A DNA stretch of 64,000 nucleotides from Azolla caroliniana (GCA_043228905.1 JBHGNT010000015.1:13826001-13890000), one strand, 5' to 3'; positions 1-11,374 are shown, counted from the stretch's first letter. Notes: generated by a model not told the origin, from the sequence alone. Numbers and translations are program-made.

Positions 1-267
1 CGAGAGAGAGAGAGTTATAGAGAAAATCTGAAAATTGTATTAACAAGGGAGTAAGATAACCAATAGTTACAAAGAGTAGGAGAAGGTGCTTATGTCGCCC
101 TTCTCTCTATGTTCTCTCACTACAACCACCAATTACAAAGGAGGTGGAGACTTAACTATTTACGAAATATGTGACACACTAGTTACTATACTAGGAGGTG
201 GGGTGTTCACACACTTGAGTATACTAAGGTGTATTCCCACACTAGGGAAGTTGAGTTTGATTCTCAA
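1..267. other. Non-coding left edge with short (GA)n run
   Basis: The window opens with a short GA dinucleotide run (about positions 2-14), followed by AT-rich sequence. No protein or RNA gene is recognisable here; the one short frame has no familiar motif. Confidence 0.5.
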
Positions 268-1480
268 CAATTACAAATGGAGGTTTTGGCAACATCAAGG
301 TTGTTGGGGTGGGAAGAGCGAAGTACTCCTCGTATGTAACATGATTTATGAAGAAATCAAAACTAATAGAAGCACCGAGCTCAAAGGAACATTAAGAAAA
401 AGTGGAATATAACAAAACTCCCTTCAAAGATCTAGACCAAAGGGCCACCCCGTTGTGACAAGGGACAAACCTCATTGTTAAAAGCTATAAAAGTCTTTTT
501 TGGTAACTTTTGTAGCTCTTTTTCCCTCTTGAGTTTTCTCCCCTATGATAACCTAAAGTTAAGCTCTCTTGTCATTTCCTTAATGTTTCACTTAAGTGAG
601 TAGAGTGAGTAAGGTTAACCTTTTACTTAATCGTTGCTCCTTTCATATGTGTGTTGTAAACTCTTATATTAATTGAGATGGAGTCGACATCAACACATCT
701 ATTACTTGTTTTTACTTATAAGTGTGTATATGTACTTTTTTAAAGTTCTTAGTACCTCATTATTCCTTTAATTAACCATTAACACAAGGAAGTGTGGGTG
801 AGAATTCACGATGTTAGGGTTTTCAACTAGAGGCTAAAAAGTTATTGACAGCCACCCATGGCTAGCTCACTATCAATAGGGTGCACATGGTATGAATCCT
901 TTGGCTCACAACATTGATGTGGAGGAAGAACTTCATTGATCAATAAACGTGTTGTTAGTGTTGCACACCTTGAACGACACAGGAAGATAAACAACCTCTT
1001 AATGTCACAAAGAAGATTAATGGCCTTTTGAAAAACAATCATATTTGAATAGGTTATAGCTAATTTTGGGATAAGTTTCAAGGATTATTATAATTGTTGC
1101 ATGACCCAATTCCTAATTTAGATGGTGGATCTCAAAAACTTAATTGGGGATTTGTTGGAAGCATGAGATTGACTGGGATATCAACAAATGATGTTTATCA
1201 CAATTTGATTGACAAGAATAAGTGGATCGAAGAAAAGGTTATCTATGTATGGGGTTTGCATAAGCCCATTACTTGGTGATTTCATGCAAACATGGGAGGT
1301 TGTTATTCTCAATTGATGCTACAAGCTAAGGTATTAATTTGGAGACTTATGGGAGACTTATGGTTGGAGCTTTACCATTGGGGGACGCATTAAACAAAAG
1401 AAAATTTGTTGGTAGAATGTGTTTCTTTCATTTAGTGGAATTGGAACATAGTAGACATCGATTCTATGCTTGATGACTAC
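268..1480 (+). pseudogene. LINE remnant, zinc-binding RT C-terminal part (LINE-P, copy 1)
   Basis: This is a decayed copy of the plus-strand LINE seen again at 27184-27727 and 33143-34430. Matching stretches include the 'tacaaatggaggttttgg' segment near 275, the 'agaagattaatggcctttt' segment near 1012, the 'attcctaatt' block near 1108 and the 'aagctaaggtattgattt' block near 1325. About 310-890 does not align by eye and may be an insertion or diverged sequence. No long reading frame survives. The family assignment comes from the better copies, which encode reverse-transcriptase and zf-RVT-like segments. Confidence 0.6.
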
Positions 1481-1879
1481 AATGGTTTGTAGTGTATCAA
1501 TTTCATGTGGATATCTTTTACTGAATTAGAACTATCTTCATTCAAGTGGGGGTTTGCATTGATGGAGAATAGTGGAGTTCCTCATTTCCAAATTATTTTT
1601 CAAGTTCTTGAGGTATCGGGGGTTGATTCAATTGGAATGTGCCAAATGCCTTCACGTTTGATTTGCAAATTGGGGTGAGGGAATATGTTGTAAAGTTAAA
1701 AAGGACTTCTTTTGTTGCAATTGAAAATGTTAGAGAAGTCACATAATCTCAACAGTGAAGAGAGCTAATTGTGCAAGGTGACAAGTCATCATATTTTTCA
1801 TCTCGAAAATACTTTTAGAATATTTTAAACTTTTTCCAAGTAGATTTCGAGATGCTACCACTCCATGTCACCAAAGTGT

Positions 1880-2120
1880 CAAAAAGGTATTTCTTGAGGA
1901 CTCAACACTTAATTTCTCTATGATTGAATGTGTTCTCAAATGCATAATATGCTCTCTTTCCCGCATCTAGATGGCGGGTAGCACATTCATTCCATCTATG
2001 ATTTGGAGGAACTTCAAGGCCAATATATTTGAAGCTTTTCACACATTCAAGTGGTTCATATATTGTACATAATGCATCGTTTGTCTTTTTTTTGCTCTTC
2101 ACAAGCATAATCTTTGTTTT
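1880..2120 (-). pseudogene. LINE reverse transcriptase C-terminal fragment (LINE-M relic)
   Basis: The minus-strand frame 1902-2108 reads through a segment with the words CVKSFKYIGLEVP and RWNECATRHLDAGKRAYYA, typical of the end of a non-LTR reverse transcriptase. It aligns with the minus-strand LINE at 34660-34830 and 41557-41727. It is a short truncated relic with no start context. Confidence 0.65.
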
Positions 2121-2151
2121 AGAGAGAGAGGGAGAGAGAGAGAGAGAGAGG
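2119..2151. repeat. (GA)n microsatellite
   Basis: An imperfect GA dinucleotide tract follows the LINE-M relic, directly after the 'tttgttttaga' word. It appears to have expanded within or at the end of that relic. Confidence 0.85.
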
Positions 2152-2439
2152 ACATTTGTAGGTCATAAAAGTCTTGTCAAAGTAAAAACAAATGATGTAT
2201 ATCATAAACTAAATTTAGGTATGCAGGGGGATGGTAACACAGATTAATAAATAATGGGGAATCACAGGGTTCAATAGGAGGTGTTATAGTGCAATATAGA
2301 TGGGGCGAGAATTTAGTCTTCATTTCAAAGTTGAGTTGTTTAAATCAACATCAATTATGTTCCTTTGAAGCTATGCAAGACAAACACATTCCAAAAGCAA
2401 TACATTTTGTTCACAACGTGGCTCCTAAAGGTAACCTAT

Positions 2440-2880
2440 TGCCAATAGCTAACTAGCTATTATTAGGTAAATAGCTACCACAATAGCTAATTAGCTACAT
2501 CAGAATATGATTATAGCTATTATTAGCTAATTAGCTACCACAATAGCTAATTAGCTACATCAGAATATGATTATAGCTATTATTAGCTAATTAGCTACCA
2601 CAATAGCTAATTAGCTACATCAGAATATGATTATAGCTATTATAAGCTAATTAGCTACCACAATAGCTAATTAGCTACATCAGAATATGATTATAGCTAT
2701 TATAAGCTAATTAGCTACCATAATAGCTAATTAGCTACATCAGAATATGATCATAGCTAACTAGCTATTGGTAATAGCTAATTAACTATTGGTAATAGGT
2801 AATTAGCTACTCTTAATAACTAATTAGCGATTGGCAATAGCTAACTAGCTACTCTTAATAGCTAATTAGCTACTGGTAAA
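2440..2880. repeat. 60-bp tandem repeat rich in TAGCTA palindromes
   Basis: About five near-identical 60-bp units occupy roughly 2465-2756. Each unit contains the 14-bp palindrome TAGCTAATTAGCTA, a 'ccacaa' spacer and a 'catcagaatatgattat' spacer. Both sides (2440-2465 and 2757-2880) carry shorter degenerate TAGCTA/TTAGCTA units. No reading frame crosses it. The unit-to-unit identity points to recent expansion, while the flanks show older decay. Confidence 0.9.
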
Positions 2881-5312
2881 TGGCAAGGGGTATTTGCAGA
2901 TTAATATCTACATTGTGGATTTCTTTAAGTGAAGTGTCGACATCCCCTTTTGCAATGGGTGTTTGGTCATGTGGGTTTCAAGAATGTCTTCTCCACATCT
3001 TGGGATTGCCTTTTGAGGATTATGGCATAATTGGCATATGTGGAATGTTTTTGTTTTTAATGCACAATATGGGGTTCATAAACACTGAGAATTAAAAACC
3101 ATATTGTAGTTTTTATTTTTCTAGACTTCAATGAAGTTGACATTTGAGAAATTAGGGATTTGTAGGTTGGCAAGGCATTGTGTTTGTCATTTGCATTGCC
3201 CTTTGTTGCATTGGACTATATAGGCTCATAAGGATGTATCTCAACATGAAGGAAAAGGGTAATAAAATTTATTGTACTTCCAGAAACAAGGGGAAGTTTA
3301 AGAATTTTGTTTGAAGTAGGAAGGGTATAAAGGGTATAAGTTCTACTAACAATTACTTTAGCGATAGTTTGTAAAACAAAGCAAGGAGCATTCCATTCAT
3401 TCATCTACATGTATTTGCGACATCACCTTTCTAGGATAAAAGTGCATTTATACATATATTTACGTATTTTTCATTTTACAAAATTCTTTTTCATTTTTGT
3501 GTTAGAGAGGTTGACATACGACTAAGCATGTGCTGCCATGTTTCAACTTGCAATTAAGTATTCCTAATTAATTTATCAACATCTAATTTGCATTGAGAAC
3601 AACATTTAACAATTAGTTGTTACTATATTGGTATTCAACTCGTTTCATAAATAAGTGAAGGTTCGATCTTAGATTCTCAAACATTTTGTTTGCACATAGT
3701 CGAATAATTTTAAGTATGATTTGTTTGTAAAATATTTTGATACAAGAACCTACCCTTGCTTTTTAAAGGTAGTTCACCCCATGTGTTATATCCTATAGGA
3801 ATCATGAACAACATTTTCAATGGTAAAAACAATGGAATCACGTGAATGGAAGGAATCAAACTACTCGATGATTGATCCATGTGAATTTTCAAGAGAGACG
3901 TTCTGAACTTGTTGGGCATTTTTGTCCATGAAAGAACTTCCTATAGATCCTATGGAGATATACCTTGCAGATCATGTGGTTTGCAAAAAAGCGTGTAGAT
4001 TAATGAACAAACAAAACTTTATTGTTTGTCATGATGTTGAATTCCAAAGCTTGATATCTTGCCCATCAAAGCCTAAAAGATTTTGGCATCTTCGAAGAAG
4101 GATTTTAACTTGTATTTTGGACAAACCCATGATATATTTTTCCGGCATCCCAAGAGAAGGATGTTTACTCCTATTTTGGACAAACCCATCAATTATGTCT
4201 TTCCAACATCCCTACCCTCTTCGTTTTTCTTCAAGTTCTCCATCACCACATGAATGAGCAATAAGAAAGATGTATAATGTAACAAAGTCCATGTTGATCC
4301 AACTATACCTTGTTGATTGGGCATGAGTGTTAAATACTAAGCAAGTTTTGATTTTGATCTTTCATTCTCACCATTGACTTGAGCTTGATATTCACTTGCA
4401 TTACACATTCCTCAAGGGCCTTGTAATCCATTACTTCCATGGACTCTTATTTATCGAAAAAATTGAACATCTGATAAGAGGCATTGGTAGTAAGTGGTAA
4501 GCTGCATTTCTAAAGTGAACCAAGTGCAATATGGTATTTACCTGATTTTGAAATAACAAAATTTATGGTAGTAACAGCGCGGACATGTGCATGGATGGTA
4601 CTTGTATCTATGTCTATGTGAGCTGTCATGAAATGGAGTTCAAAACTAGCCATAAACTATAGCTTTTGCCAAAAAAAGGGAGGGTCTGATCAGAGTGGAG
4701 TTGTAAACAGAAGCTGATCAATGGATCGGAATAGCGATTTTATATAGAGGAAAGAAGCTCATGATAGGATGAAAGAGTAGGCCATATGTTAAATATTTGA
4801 CCTAACACATGCAAAGGCACACATCAGAGAAATAAGTGGGCTAATATGTCCAAAACATTCCATACAGCGTCAACTAGATCAGCGCCTTGTTATTAAGCTA
4901 GGAAGATGAGTAAGACTCTATCCTTATGCATAGCAATATAAGCGCAACTTCATGAGCTAGAGCTAGAGCTATGAGAATTATGTGACAATCGATGGAAACA
5001 AGATAAAGAAAGAGAAAATTTCTCTCATGGGGCCAACCAGAAAGCTAGCTAAGCTCGAATGATGCATAATTGGTGTTGCAGTTTTTCCTGCGAGAAGAAA
5101 TGGTAAATTTAAGAGTTGTTAAGTTAAACAAATTCCTTACAATAATTGAATGAGCGTTGACATTTTCTAAACTATATTTTTGCTGGATTTCAAGCCATAT
5201 AGTGTTGTTGAAAGATCTGAAAAGAGGCCATCTATATTTACAGTGATAAAGCCCATGTTGCTGTATTCTCCATATTTACAATGATAATGATCATGTTGCA
5301 TTGATAAGAATA
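2881..5312. other. AT-rich intergenic region, no recognised gene
   Basis: Several frames of 60-110 codons exist (for example 2880-3095 plus and 3922-4257 plus), but none carries a motif I recognise. An imperfect duplicated segment of about 60 bp lies near 4090-4215, sharing the word 'attttggacaaaccca'. Nothing here supports a gene or RNA. Confidence 0.5.
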
Positions 5313-7946
5313 TTATTTGACTCCTGTCTGGTCGGAGAAGGTACTCTCAAATATTTTATCAGCGTTTCCAACTTCAAAACCATCCCTCCGATGCCACTCT
5401 TTTATCTGTGCATAAATATACATATGGCCAAGTCAAGCAATATCTCACAATTTAACAAAATGAAGTAAAAACACAAATTTCAACCTCAGAGGGTGGAAGG
5501 CCAGCATATTCTGGGAGCACTAAGCGCTCAGCAAACTCGATATATGATGCAGGAACAACTTTCACCTCATTCCCAGAGAAACAGAAAAACTGGGAATCCG
5601 CAACTGTAGAGCTTTGTAAAAGATTACCGTCAGGACTCACTGTTACCGAAACAAGAAGAGACAGAGACATAGAATGTTAGGACATTATGAAAACAATCAA
5701 TAATGTCCGTTGGTTTCAAGAGATATATTCTGCCATATATAATACTGAATCGACCTTTCAGAGTGCCTCCCTCCGAATTCAATTTGATTCCAGATTTCTG
5801 TAGAAGCTGATTCAGCCCAGAGACCTTGCACATGTCTGAGCTTAACCGGTGCACAGAAACCGTGAGGTGATTCAAGGCGTAGCCATTTACGAGAGTCCAT
5901 GCTGCATACTCACTCTCACTGCATTGAGAATAAGCACCCCAATAAAGGTATATATACACATTCATGTATAGATAGGGTCATACAAGCATTTCATCAGTAT
6001 AATGAGGACAACATTTCTACACCTTGCTAGAATTTGATAGTCGTCCAAAGAGGGTGTTGACCATGTAAGTGTATTCAGTACACTTGCTGTTGTGGCATAT
6101 TTGGAAAATTGTGTACCTGATTTTATGTATCTGGCAATGACAGCCTGCATGAATTTCATATCATGGGTTCATGTGGCTTGATTAGATACATGATTTTTGA
6201 CACACATCAGCATGCATAATTTTTCAATATCTGAATATCAAAACCATATTTATGTATTTTTCCCTTCAAAACCTTCATTTTATCTGTGGATATTTCACAC
6301 GAAAAATGCAACCTTCTCTTATTCAATCAGTGTATACTGCCTTTAAAATGGTAGCCTTTTGTATATGAATAAAGTATAAAAAAGGTTTTTTTTTCTTCTC
6401 TTCACTTGAGTTCAACGTGAAGCTTTAATTTTTAACTTTTGTTGGATCCTATATGCATACAAAACTGTTATTGTATTTGAAAGGATGGATCTTATTCATG
6501 AAATATGCACGCACATAAGATAATTATATACTGAAGAGAGGAAGAAATGAACCTGAGCCTGTGGGGACAACTCTTCTACAAGGAGCTCCGAAATGAAAAT
6601 TCTCGGCAAAGGTCCATTTACTGCATCACCCCCTTCAGATTCAAGGGCCCACCTTGGAGGAGAGAACCACAATGCTCTTAACTTTTTTGCTGGAAATCGT
6701 AACTCATCTCGTTCCTCATAGCCCATGTCCAAGAAGAGTTGAGCAATGGAATTGATCCCACATCCTTCCACCTGAAACCAGCAAAATCTCAAGAAGTGTT
6801 CGTGAAATGACCATATACAATTGCAGGCACTTTTCCTATGAGAGTGATGGCAATGGCAAGGTAACTGACCCCCTAGGTTTGCCAGTTCCAATGGACTTAC
6901 TAGGTACAAATGAAAGACCACAATTTTACTGTGAGCATATTGCCTTTCGTATCAATTGATTAAGATGTGTGAATTTCTACTTATAAACAGCTCTTTATCA
7001 ATCCACTCCTTGTTTCTCTAAATTTATTTTATGGGTGCCATCTACTCTTATGAATGATTATAAATTCCAAAATCATGAGGCAAATTGGACATGTTTCCAT
7101 AACAAAATTTGAGTTTTTATCACCCACACCATAGAGTAGTTATTCAAAAGACTACAGAGATCTACCCCAAAGGTCCGGAAAGCAAAATGATCGTAGCATA
7201 TGGAAGCCTTGTTGTGTTTCCGGATGATATCCAAGGCTGCCATGGCCGTGGGGTTCTTCTCCAAGTAAGGCTTCACAATAGCTGAGATCACGCTCCTCAC
7301 GAAAGGTACCTCGGGCTACATACACAGTTATAACCAATATATCAGCATAGTGATACTAAGAATAGAAATTCAACCGAATCTATTCAAACATCATTCATTA
7401 ATGTGATGAGGAATTTAGATATTTAGGAAGACAAACAGACAAAGGTGCCCGGACATAGAATATAGAGATTTAAAAAGAAAAAAATAGCAGAAGAGGATGC
7501 CGATGCACACTCATCGTTGCAGACAGGAAGGATAACGTAAACAGAAAGATTATTGAAGAAATTCAATATCCATGGGTAGAGAATACAACAATCAGACAAA
7601 ACAGAACCCACAATTGCAATGGTTAGCAACCATCTATCTATCTATCTATATATATATACATGTGAATTATCTCTCTGTCTCTCTGTTCAAATACGTTTCA
7701 GTGTAAGGAAGAAGGGATTACCGCAGGAGGAGGCTGCGAGACTTGATCATGACCATGGGCATGGGCAGAGGCATGAAGGACGCTACTACACATCACGCCT
7801 CTGCGATGAAGTCCGAAACTCTTCTTCGTAGTATGGCTGATGAGAAAGGTCCGAGGGTTACGATGGGAAGGGAGGCAACGTCTGGCTATGGTGAGGGCGA
7901 TGGCAGGAGAAGGTTTGGTCATAGCGATCGCAGTCATCGTCATCAT
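5313..7946 (-). CDS. DUF1338 protein, 2-oxoadipate dioxygenase/decarboxylase-like (FLO7-like), 7 exons
   Basis: The spliced gene on the minus strand is complement(5313..5405, 5485..5639, 5755..5918, 6023..6144, 6553..6771, 7166..7315, 7722..7946), giving 1128 nt or 375 residues plus stop. Every intron is GT-AG and all phases join cleanly. Family words: YDHFAFRTFG (exon 2), RFPAKKLRALWFSPP and GPLPRIFISELL (exon 3), EYAAWTLVNGYALNHLTVS (exon 5), SPDGNLLQSSTVAD and SYIEFAERLVLP (exon 6), WHRRDGFEVGNADKIFEST (exon 7). His118, His256 and Glu328 match the expected metal-binding triad. Members of this fold act on 2-oxoadipate in lysine breakdown. The rice relative FLO7 is plastid-located and affects endosperm starch. 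The first 75 residues are rich in Ser, Thr, Arg and Ala with few acidic residues, like a transit peptide, but I infer rather than see targeting. Start chosen: first ATG of exon 1. It is the only intact non-transposon gene seen. Confidence 0.92.
7628..7660. repeat. TATC/TA microsatellite in intron 1 of the DUF1338 gene
   Basis: A TCTA tetranucleotide run grades into a TA run inside the first intron (7316-7721). Confidence 0.8.
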
Positions 7947-7949
7947 CAG

Positions 7950-8062
7950 TGTCTCTGTCTCTTTCTCTGTCTCTCTGTTTTTTGTGTCTTTCTCTGTTTC
8001 TCAGTCTCTCTGTTTTTCTCAGTCTCTCTGTTTTTCTCAGTCTCTCTGTTTTTTCTCTGTGT
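7950..8062 (-). repeat. GA-rich repeated leader upstream of the DUF1338 gene
   Basis: On the gene's sense strand the ~110 nt upstream of the start codon are almost pure purine. They are built of about four copies of a ~18-bp unit (plus strand 'tctcagtctctctgtttt'). Position suggests 5' untranslated region or core promoter. GA/CT tracts are common in plant promoters, but no function can be shown here. Confidence 0.6.
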
Positions 8063-8074
8063 GAGTTAACTGTT

Positions 8075-8360
8075 AACTGATTTGTCCGGACAAAACAAGA
8101 AAAGCAAAAGAAGAAGAAGAAGAAAGCAGATTCGCATGTCATTTGTCCGGACAAAACAAGAAAAAGCAGCAGAAGAAGAAAGCAGTTTCTCATGTGATTT
8201 GTTCAGAGAAAACAAGAAAAGAAGAAGAAGAAGAAAGCAGATTCTCCTGTCATTTGTCCAGACAAAACAAGAAAAGCAAAAGAAGAAGAAGAAAGCAAAT
8301 TCTCATGTCATTTGTTCGGACAAAACAAGAAAAGAAGAACAAGAAAGTAGTTTCTCATGT
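8075..8360. repeat. ~60-bp minisatellite (about five units)
   Basis: Units begin with 'atttgtccggacaaaac' and continue with a purine-rich AAG/GAA run and 'ttctcatgt'. They occur near 8080, 8141, 8199, 8252 and 8308, with an isolated sixth unit near 8490. The palindrome TTGTCCGGACAA is intact in the first two and mutated in others. Frames through it encode only Lys/Arg/Gln-rich artefacts. Confidence 0.85.
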
Positions 8361-8822
8361 GAAACTTATTCAGTGGGTATCCAAAAGGTTGGAGGATAAG
8401 TTTATGTATTGGAGGTCTCAATTCTGGCTTTTGTGTCTCTCTATTTCTGAGTCTCTTTGTTTTTGTTTTTCTCTGTGAGTTAATTGTTAATTGATTTGTC
8501 TAGACAAAACAAGAAAAGCAGCGGCAATAGAAGAAGAAAGCAGTTTCTCATGTGAAACTTATTGAGTGGGGGTATCCTAAGGTTGTAGGATAAGTTTATG
8601 TATTGGAGGTCTCAATTCTGGCTTTTTCATGTACTACTTACGGTGGTCCAATCGATTATGGGTCTCTATGAGTGTCTTATTATCTTCCTTTGCTACCATG
8701 GTCGAAGAAAGCTCTTGAAATGGTGTCACACTCAATACAAATGTTGTTATGGAAAAGAAAACGGAAAAGTGTCTTTGTCGTGGTTGGCATCGGATAATAT
8801 TTGTACTCAAAAGTGTCTTGGT
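8360..8822 (+). pseudogene. LINE-P left segment, RT C-terminal region
   Basis: The sequence encodes words such as WRSQFWLF, VVQSIM and a KKLLKW-like stretch, typical of the region after the RT core in plant LINEs, with frameshifts. The LINE continues at 27184 on the other side of Gypsy-1: the last codons here and the first there join into one sensible frame (a KCLG-GLGILDL-like junction). A ~74-bp piece (8359-8432) is repeated at 8551-8625, separated by the stray minisatellite unit. Confidence 0.7.
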
Positions 8823-9243
8823 TGTCATGATATGACAAGACTCAAACCCATGACCTTATGTTACATGGGTCGAGCTCTTGACCATTACACTATCTATTAT
8901 AATATGTAAGATATTATTTTTATTTAAGTTTTACTATAGAAAAGTAATGTATATTCTAGATTTCTCTGGAACATTCTAGAAGCTTTAGGACTACTCCTAA
9001 GCACACTATAAAAGGAGGCACAAGGCATTATTTCGAACCAAATCGGTTCAACGCCAGTCTTAAGCCTCTTAGCCTTCCTTGTATATTCTTCTCACATAAT
9101 ATATCGTTGTTATCATCATTTTCTCTCCCTCGATCTCTCACTCTCTCTCCTTCTCTCGAGTGTTCTACACCCTCTATTCCTCTTAGTACTAATATTCCTC
9201 TCTTAGTACTAATTTCTTCTCTGTCTCAGTACTATTCCTGACA
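8823..9243 (+). repeat. Gypsy-1 5' LTR
   Basis: Begins TGTCATGATATG and ends CCTGACA; closely matches 26764-27178. It contains a TATAAAA box at 9007-9013 and the 12-mer AAATCGGTTCAA at 9040-9051, 33 nt after the box start. A pyrimidine-rich tract follows further downstream. Confidence 0.92.
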
Positions 9244-9245
9244 GT

Positions 9246-9257
9246 TTGAACCGATTT
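9246..9257 (+). promoter_or_regulatory. Putative self-priming site of Gypsy-1
   Basis: Two bases past the LTR, TTGAACCGATTT is the exact reverse complement of 9040-9051 inside the LTR. It is not a TGG-initiated tRNA-complementary site. The LTR 12-mer sits where transcription should begin (about 33 nt from the TATA start). The transcript's own 5' end could therefore anneal here, as known for Tf1/sushi elements. Confidence 0.65.
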
Positions 9258-9393
9258 CTCCCTCTTTCTGTCTCCTCCTTTCCTCCTCTTCCTTTTATCT
9301 TCTTACATATCTCCTATTTTCTAGTCTTCTTTCCGGTCTCCTATTTTCTAGTCTTCTAGTCTTCTTACTAATCCTCTTATCCTCCCTAGTAAA

Positions 9394-10097
9394 ATGGAAA
9401 CTGTTAGCGCTCAGGAATACCAATCTATTTTTTAAGCTCCAATGCTTAAAAGAGAAATTTGTAGCACTAGAACAAGAAAATCATTGTTTGTTGGGGGATC
9501 TTCAACAAATAATGTTGCAAAAACAACAACATGGGGAGTTGACGTTACGTGTACAACAACTTGAAGCGATTATTGTATCACTACAACAACAAGGATCAAG
9601 CACTCAAGGGATTCACAAAGACCCCAAGATCGGTCTTCCTGCAAAATTTGATGGGACCCGATCATAGTTTAGAGGTTTTTTGAATCAGGTACGTTTAGTG
9701 ATTCAAATGCATCCTTCTCGATATCCCACTGATGCATCATGAGTGGGACTAGTAGGCACTCTACTTAGTGGCTCAGCATTGGCATGGTTCACTCCGTTGT
9801 TAGAAAAGGAATCTCCATTACGAAACAATTTTGAAGAATTTATAAGTGAGTTTAAAGCATGTTTTGGAGATACTGACAACATAAGGACAACAATCAACAA
9901 AATCCGACGATTACGCCAAGGTTTTTATCCAGTATCTGCATACGCTATAGATTTCCACCTACTCGCCGCCGATATCCCTTGGGATGATCAAGCATTGATG
10001 GAGCAATTTCATTATGGTTTACGCAACAATGTCAAGGATTTACTCTTGACCTTCCCCGAAGAACCAAAGTCATTAACAGAAGCAATTAGTCGCGCGG
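9394..10097 (+). pseudogene. Gypsy-1 gag, N-terminal part
   Basis: Starts at ATG 9394 and matches the intact Gypsy-2 gag start at 47784. Early frameshift and stop, then a readable stretch 9743-10097 with LVGTLLSGSALAWFTPLLEKE. This is the capsid-like region shared with Tf1/sushi and PEG10-type Gags. The frame is cut at 10097 by the solo-LTR insertion and resumes at 11375. Confidence 0.8.
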
Positions 10098-11374
10098 TGT
10101 CGCGAAGTTTCGCGCGCGCGTGTTACTTGGGCGGGACCACGGGGGTCTTGGACTAGGGAGTACACAAGGGATAAATAAATATTTATTTATTTATTTTAAA
10201 TCTTATAAATATAAAGCACTCTTCGAACCCTCTCTACTCCCACTCTACGAACTCTCTCTATGAATCCTCTCTACGAACTCACTCTACGAATCCTCTCTAC
10301 GAACTCACTCTATGAATCCTCTCTACGAACTCTCTCTACGAATCCTCTACGAACTCCCTCTATGAATCCTCTCTACGAACCCACTATAAGAATCCTTTGT
10401 TTTGTGAGGTCGGTGGCTTTCGTTGATCACGACTCGTCGACCTTTCGAGATCACCGCACGAGCCAAGTGATCAAACGAGTACAAGCAAAGATGAGCACGC
10501 AAGATGAATGCACAAGGGGACGAGGGTTTGATTACAATGGCAACTTCTAGTAAACCACAAACTCAATCAAAACATAAATACTAAATGCCCTTAGAGACAA
10601 GAGCAAATCCGAACACGGCGAAAATGAACACACAAGCACCACCAAAATGCCAACCCCAACGAACCACGACCACCCGAATGGGGCTCGCAACGTCAAACCA
10701 ACGAAGCTTGGGCTCACGAGCACTTCGAGTGCCGACGCGAAGAAGATGAGCACGTGGCGATGAGGGGATGAAGGGGTATGAGATGAAGAGAATTGGTGAA
10801 GAAGAAGATGAAGAGCTCCGAAGCAAAAATGGCGATAGTCTCCTCCTCCCAAAACGTCCTCCCTAAATGAGCCCCCCTCTACCTCCTTTTATAGGAAAAC
10901 AAGAAGGGGGGTCGCCAATTTTGTCTTCAATGCAAAAGGAATAAAATTCCTTAAATCACACTACACTATAAGACTAGATTTGAACCATGCACCTCTAGCT
11001 AGAAGTCAATGTGACTATCCACTAACCCATTAACTTTCTCTTATATAATATATAATTCTGTGTCTATAAATTCTTAGCCTGTCTCCCCTCTACCTTTTAT
11101 CTCTCCTCTCTCTTACTTTTTTTACACGAGCTTCTATACATCCTTTCCACCCTTTCTTTTCATGTACTTTCCTCTAGTCTACAAAGTGCACATCACCTTT
11201 ATGCCTCTATGAACCTCATGGTGCACCTTTAGCACCTTAGATTATTACCCTTCCCCTTACATTTTGTTATCTTTTTCTCATTATACAAATTTACAAGTGC
11301 ATGTTCAATGTTGCACATCCCCATTTTATTTGTCCTACCCGAGTTTCTCACCGTAGTCGGAAATCTTCACGACA
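10098..11374 (-). mobile_element. Probable solo LTR (or small non-autonomous LTR element) inside Gypsy-1 gag
   Basis: The segment interrupts gag exactly where Gypsy-2 (near 48497) is continuous. It begins TGTCGCGAAG and ends CTTCACGACA, imperfect inverted ends of LTR type. Flanking duplication is weak (GCGG against ACGG). A TATAAAAG on the minus strand near 10890 suggests minus orientation. No coding region is recognised; short frames at 10260-10550 and 10547-10852 lack motifs. Another possibility is a deleted two-LTR element, but no internal LTR copy is seen. Confidence 0.65.
10228..10395. repeat. ~24-bp tandem repeat in the solo LTR
   Basis: Repeated 'ctctctacgaactc' and 'ctctatgaatcc' words form six to seven degenerate units. 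Confidence 0.75.

Noticed and set aside
2465-2756. CRISPR-like array of 60-bp repeats
   Set aside because: The units are contiguous and whole-unit identical with no unique spacers, and the surrounding genome is plant; it is an ordinary tandem repeat.
3922-4257. Possible 111-residue gene
   Set aside because: No recognised motif, no promoter or splice context, and it overlaps an imperfect duplicated segment; kept as unannotated spacer.
8082-8478. Lys/Arg-rich small proteins
   Set aside because: Products of the minisatellite read in different frames; period and composition explain them.
10260-10852. Possible genes on either strand inside Gypsy-1 gag
   Set aside because: They lie in the solo LTR and its 24-bp repeat, with no motif and overlapping antisense frames.
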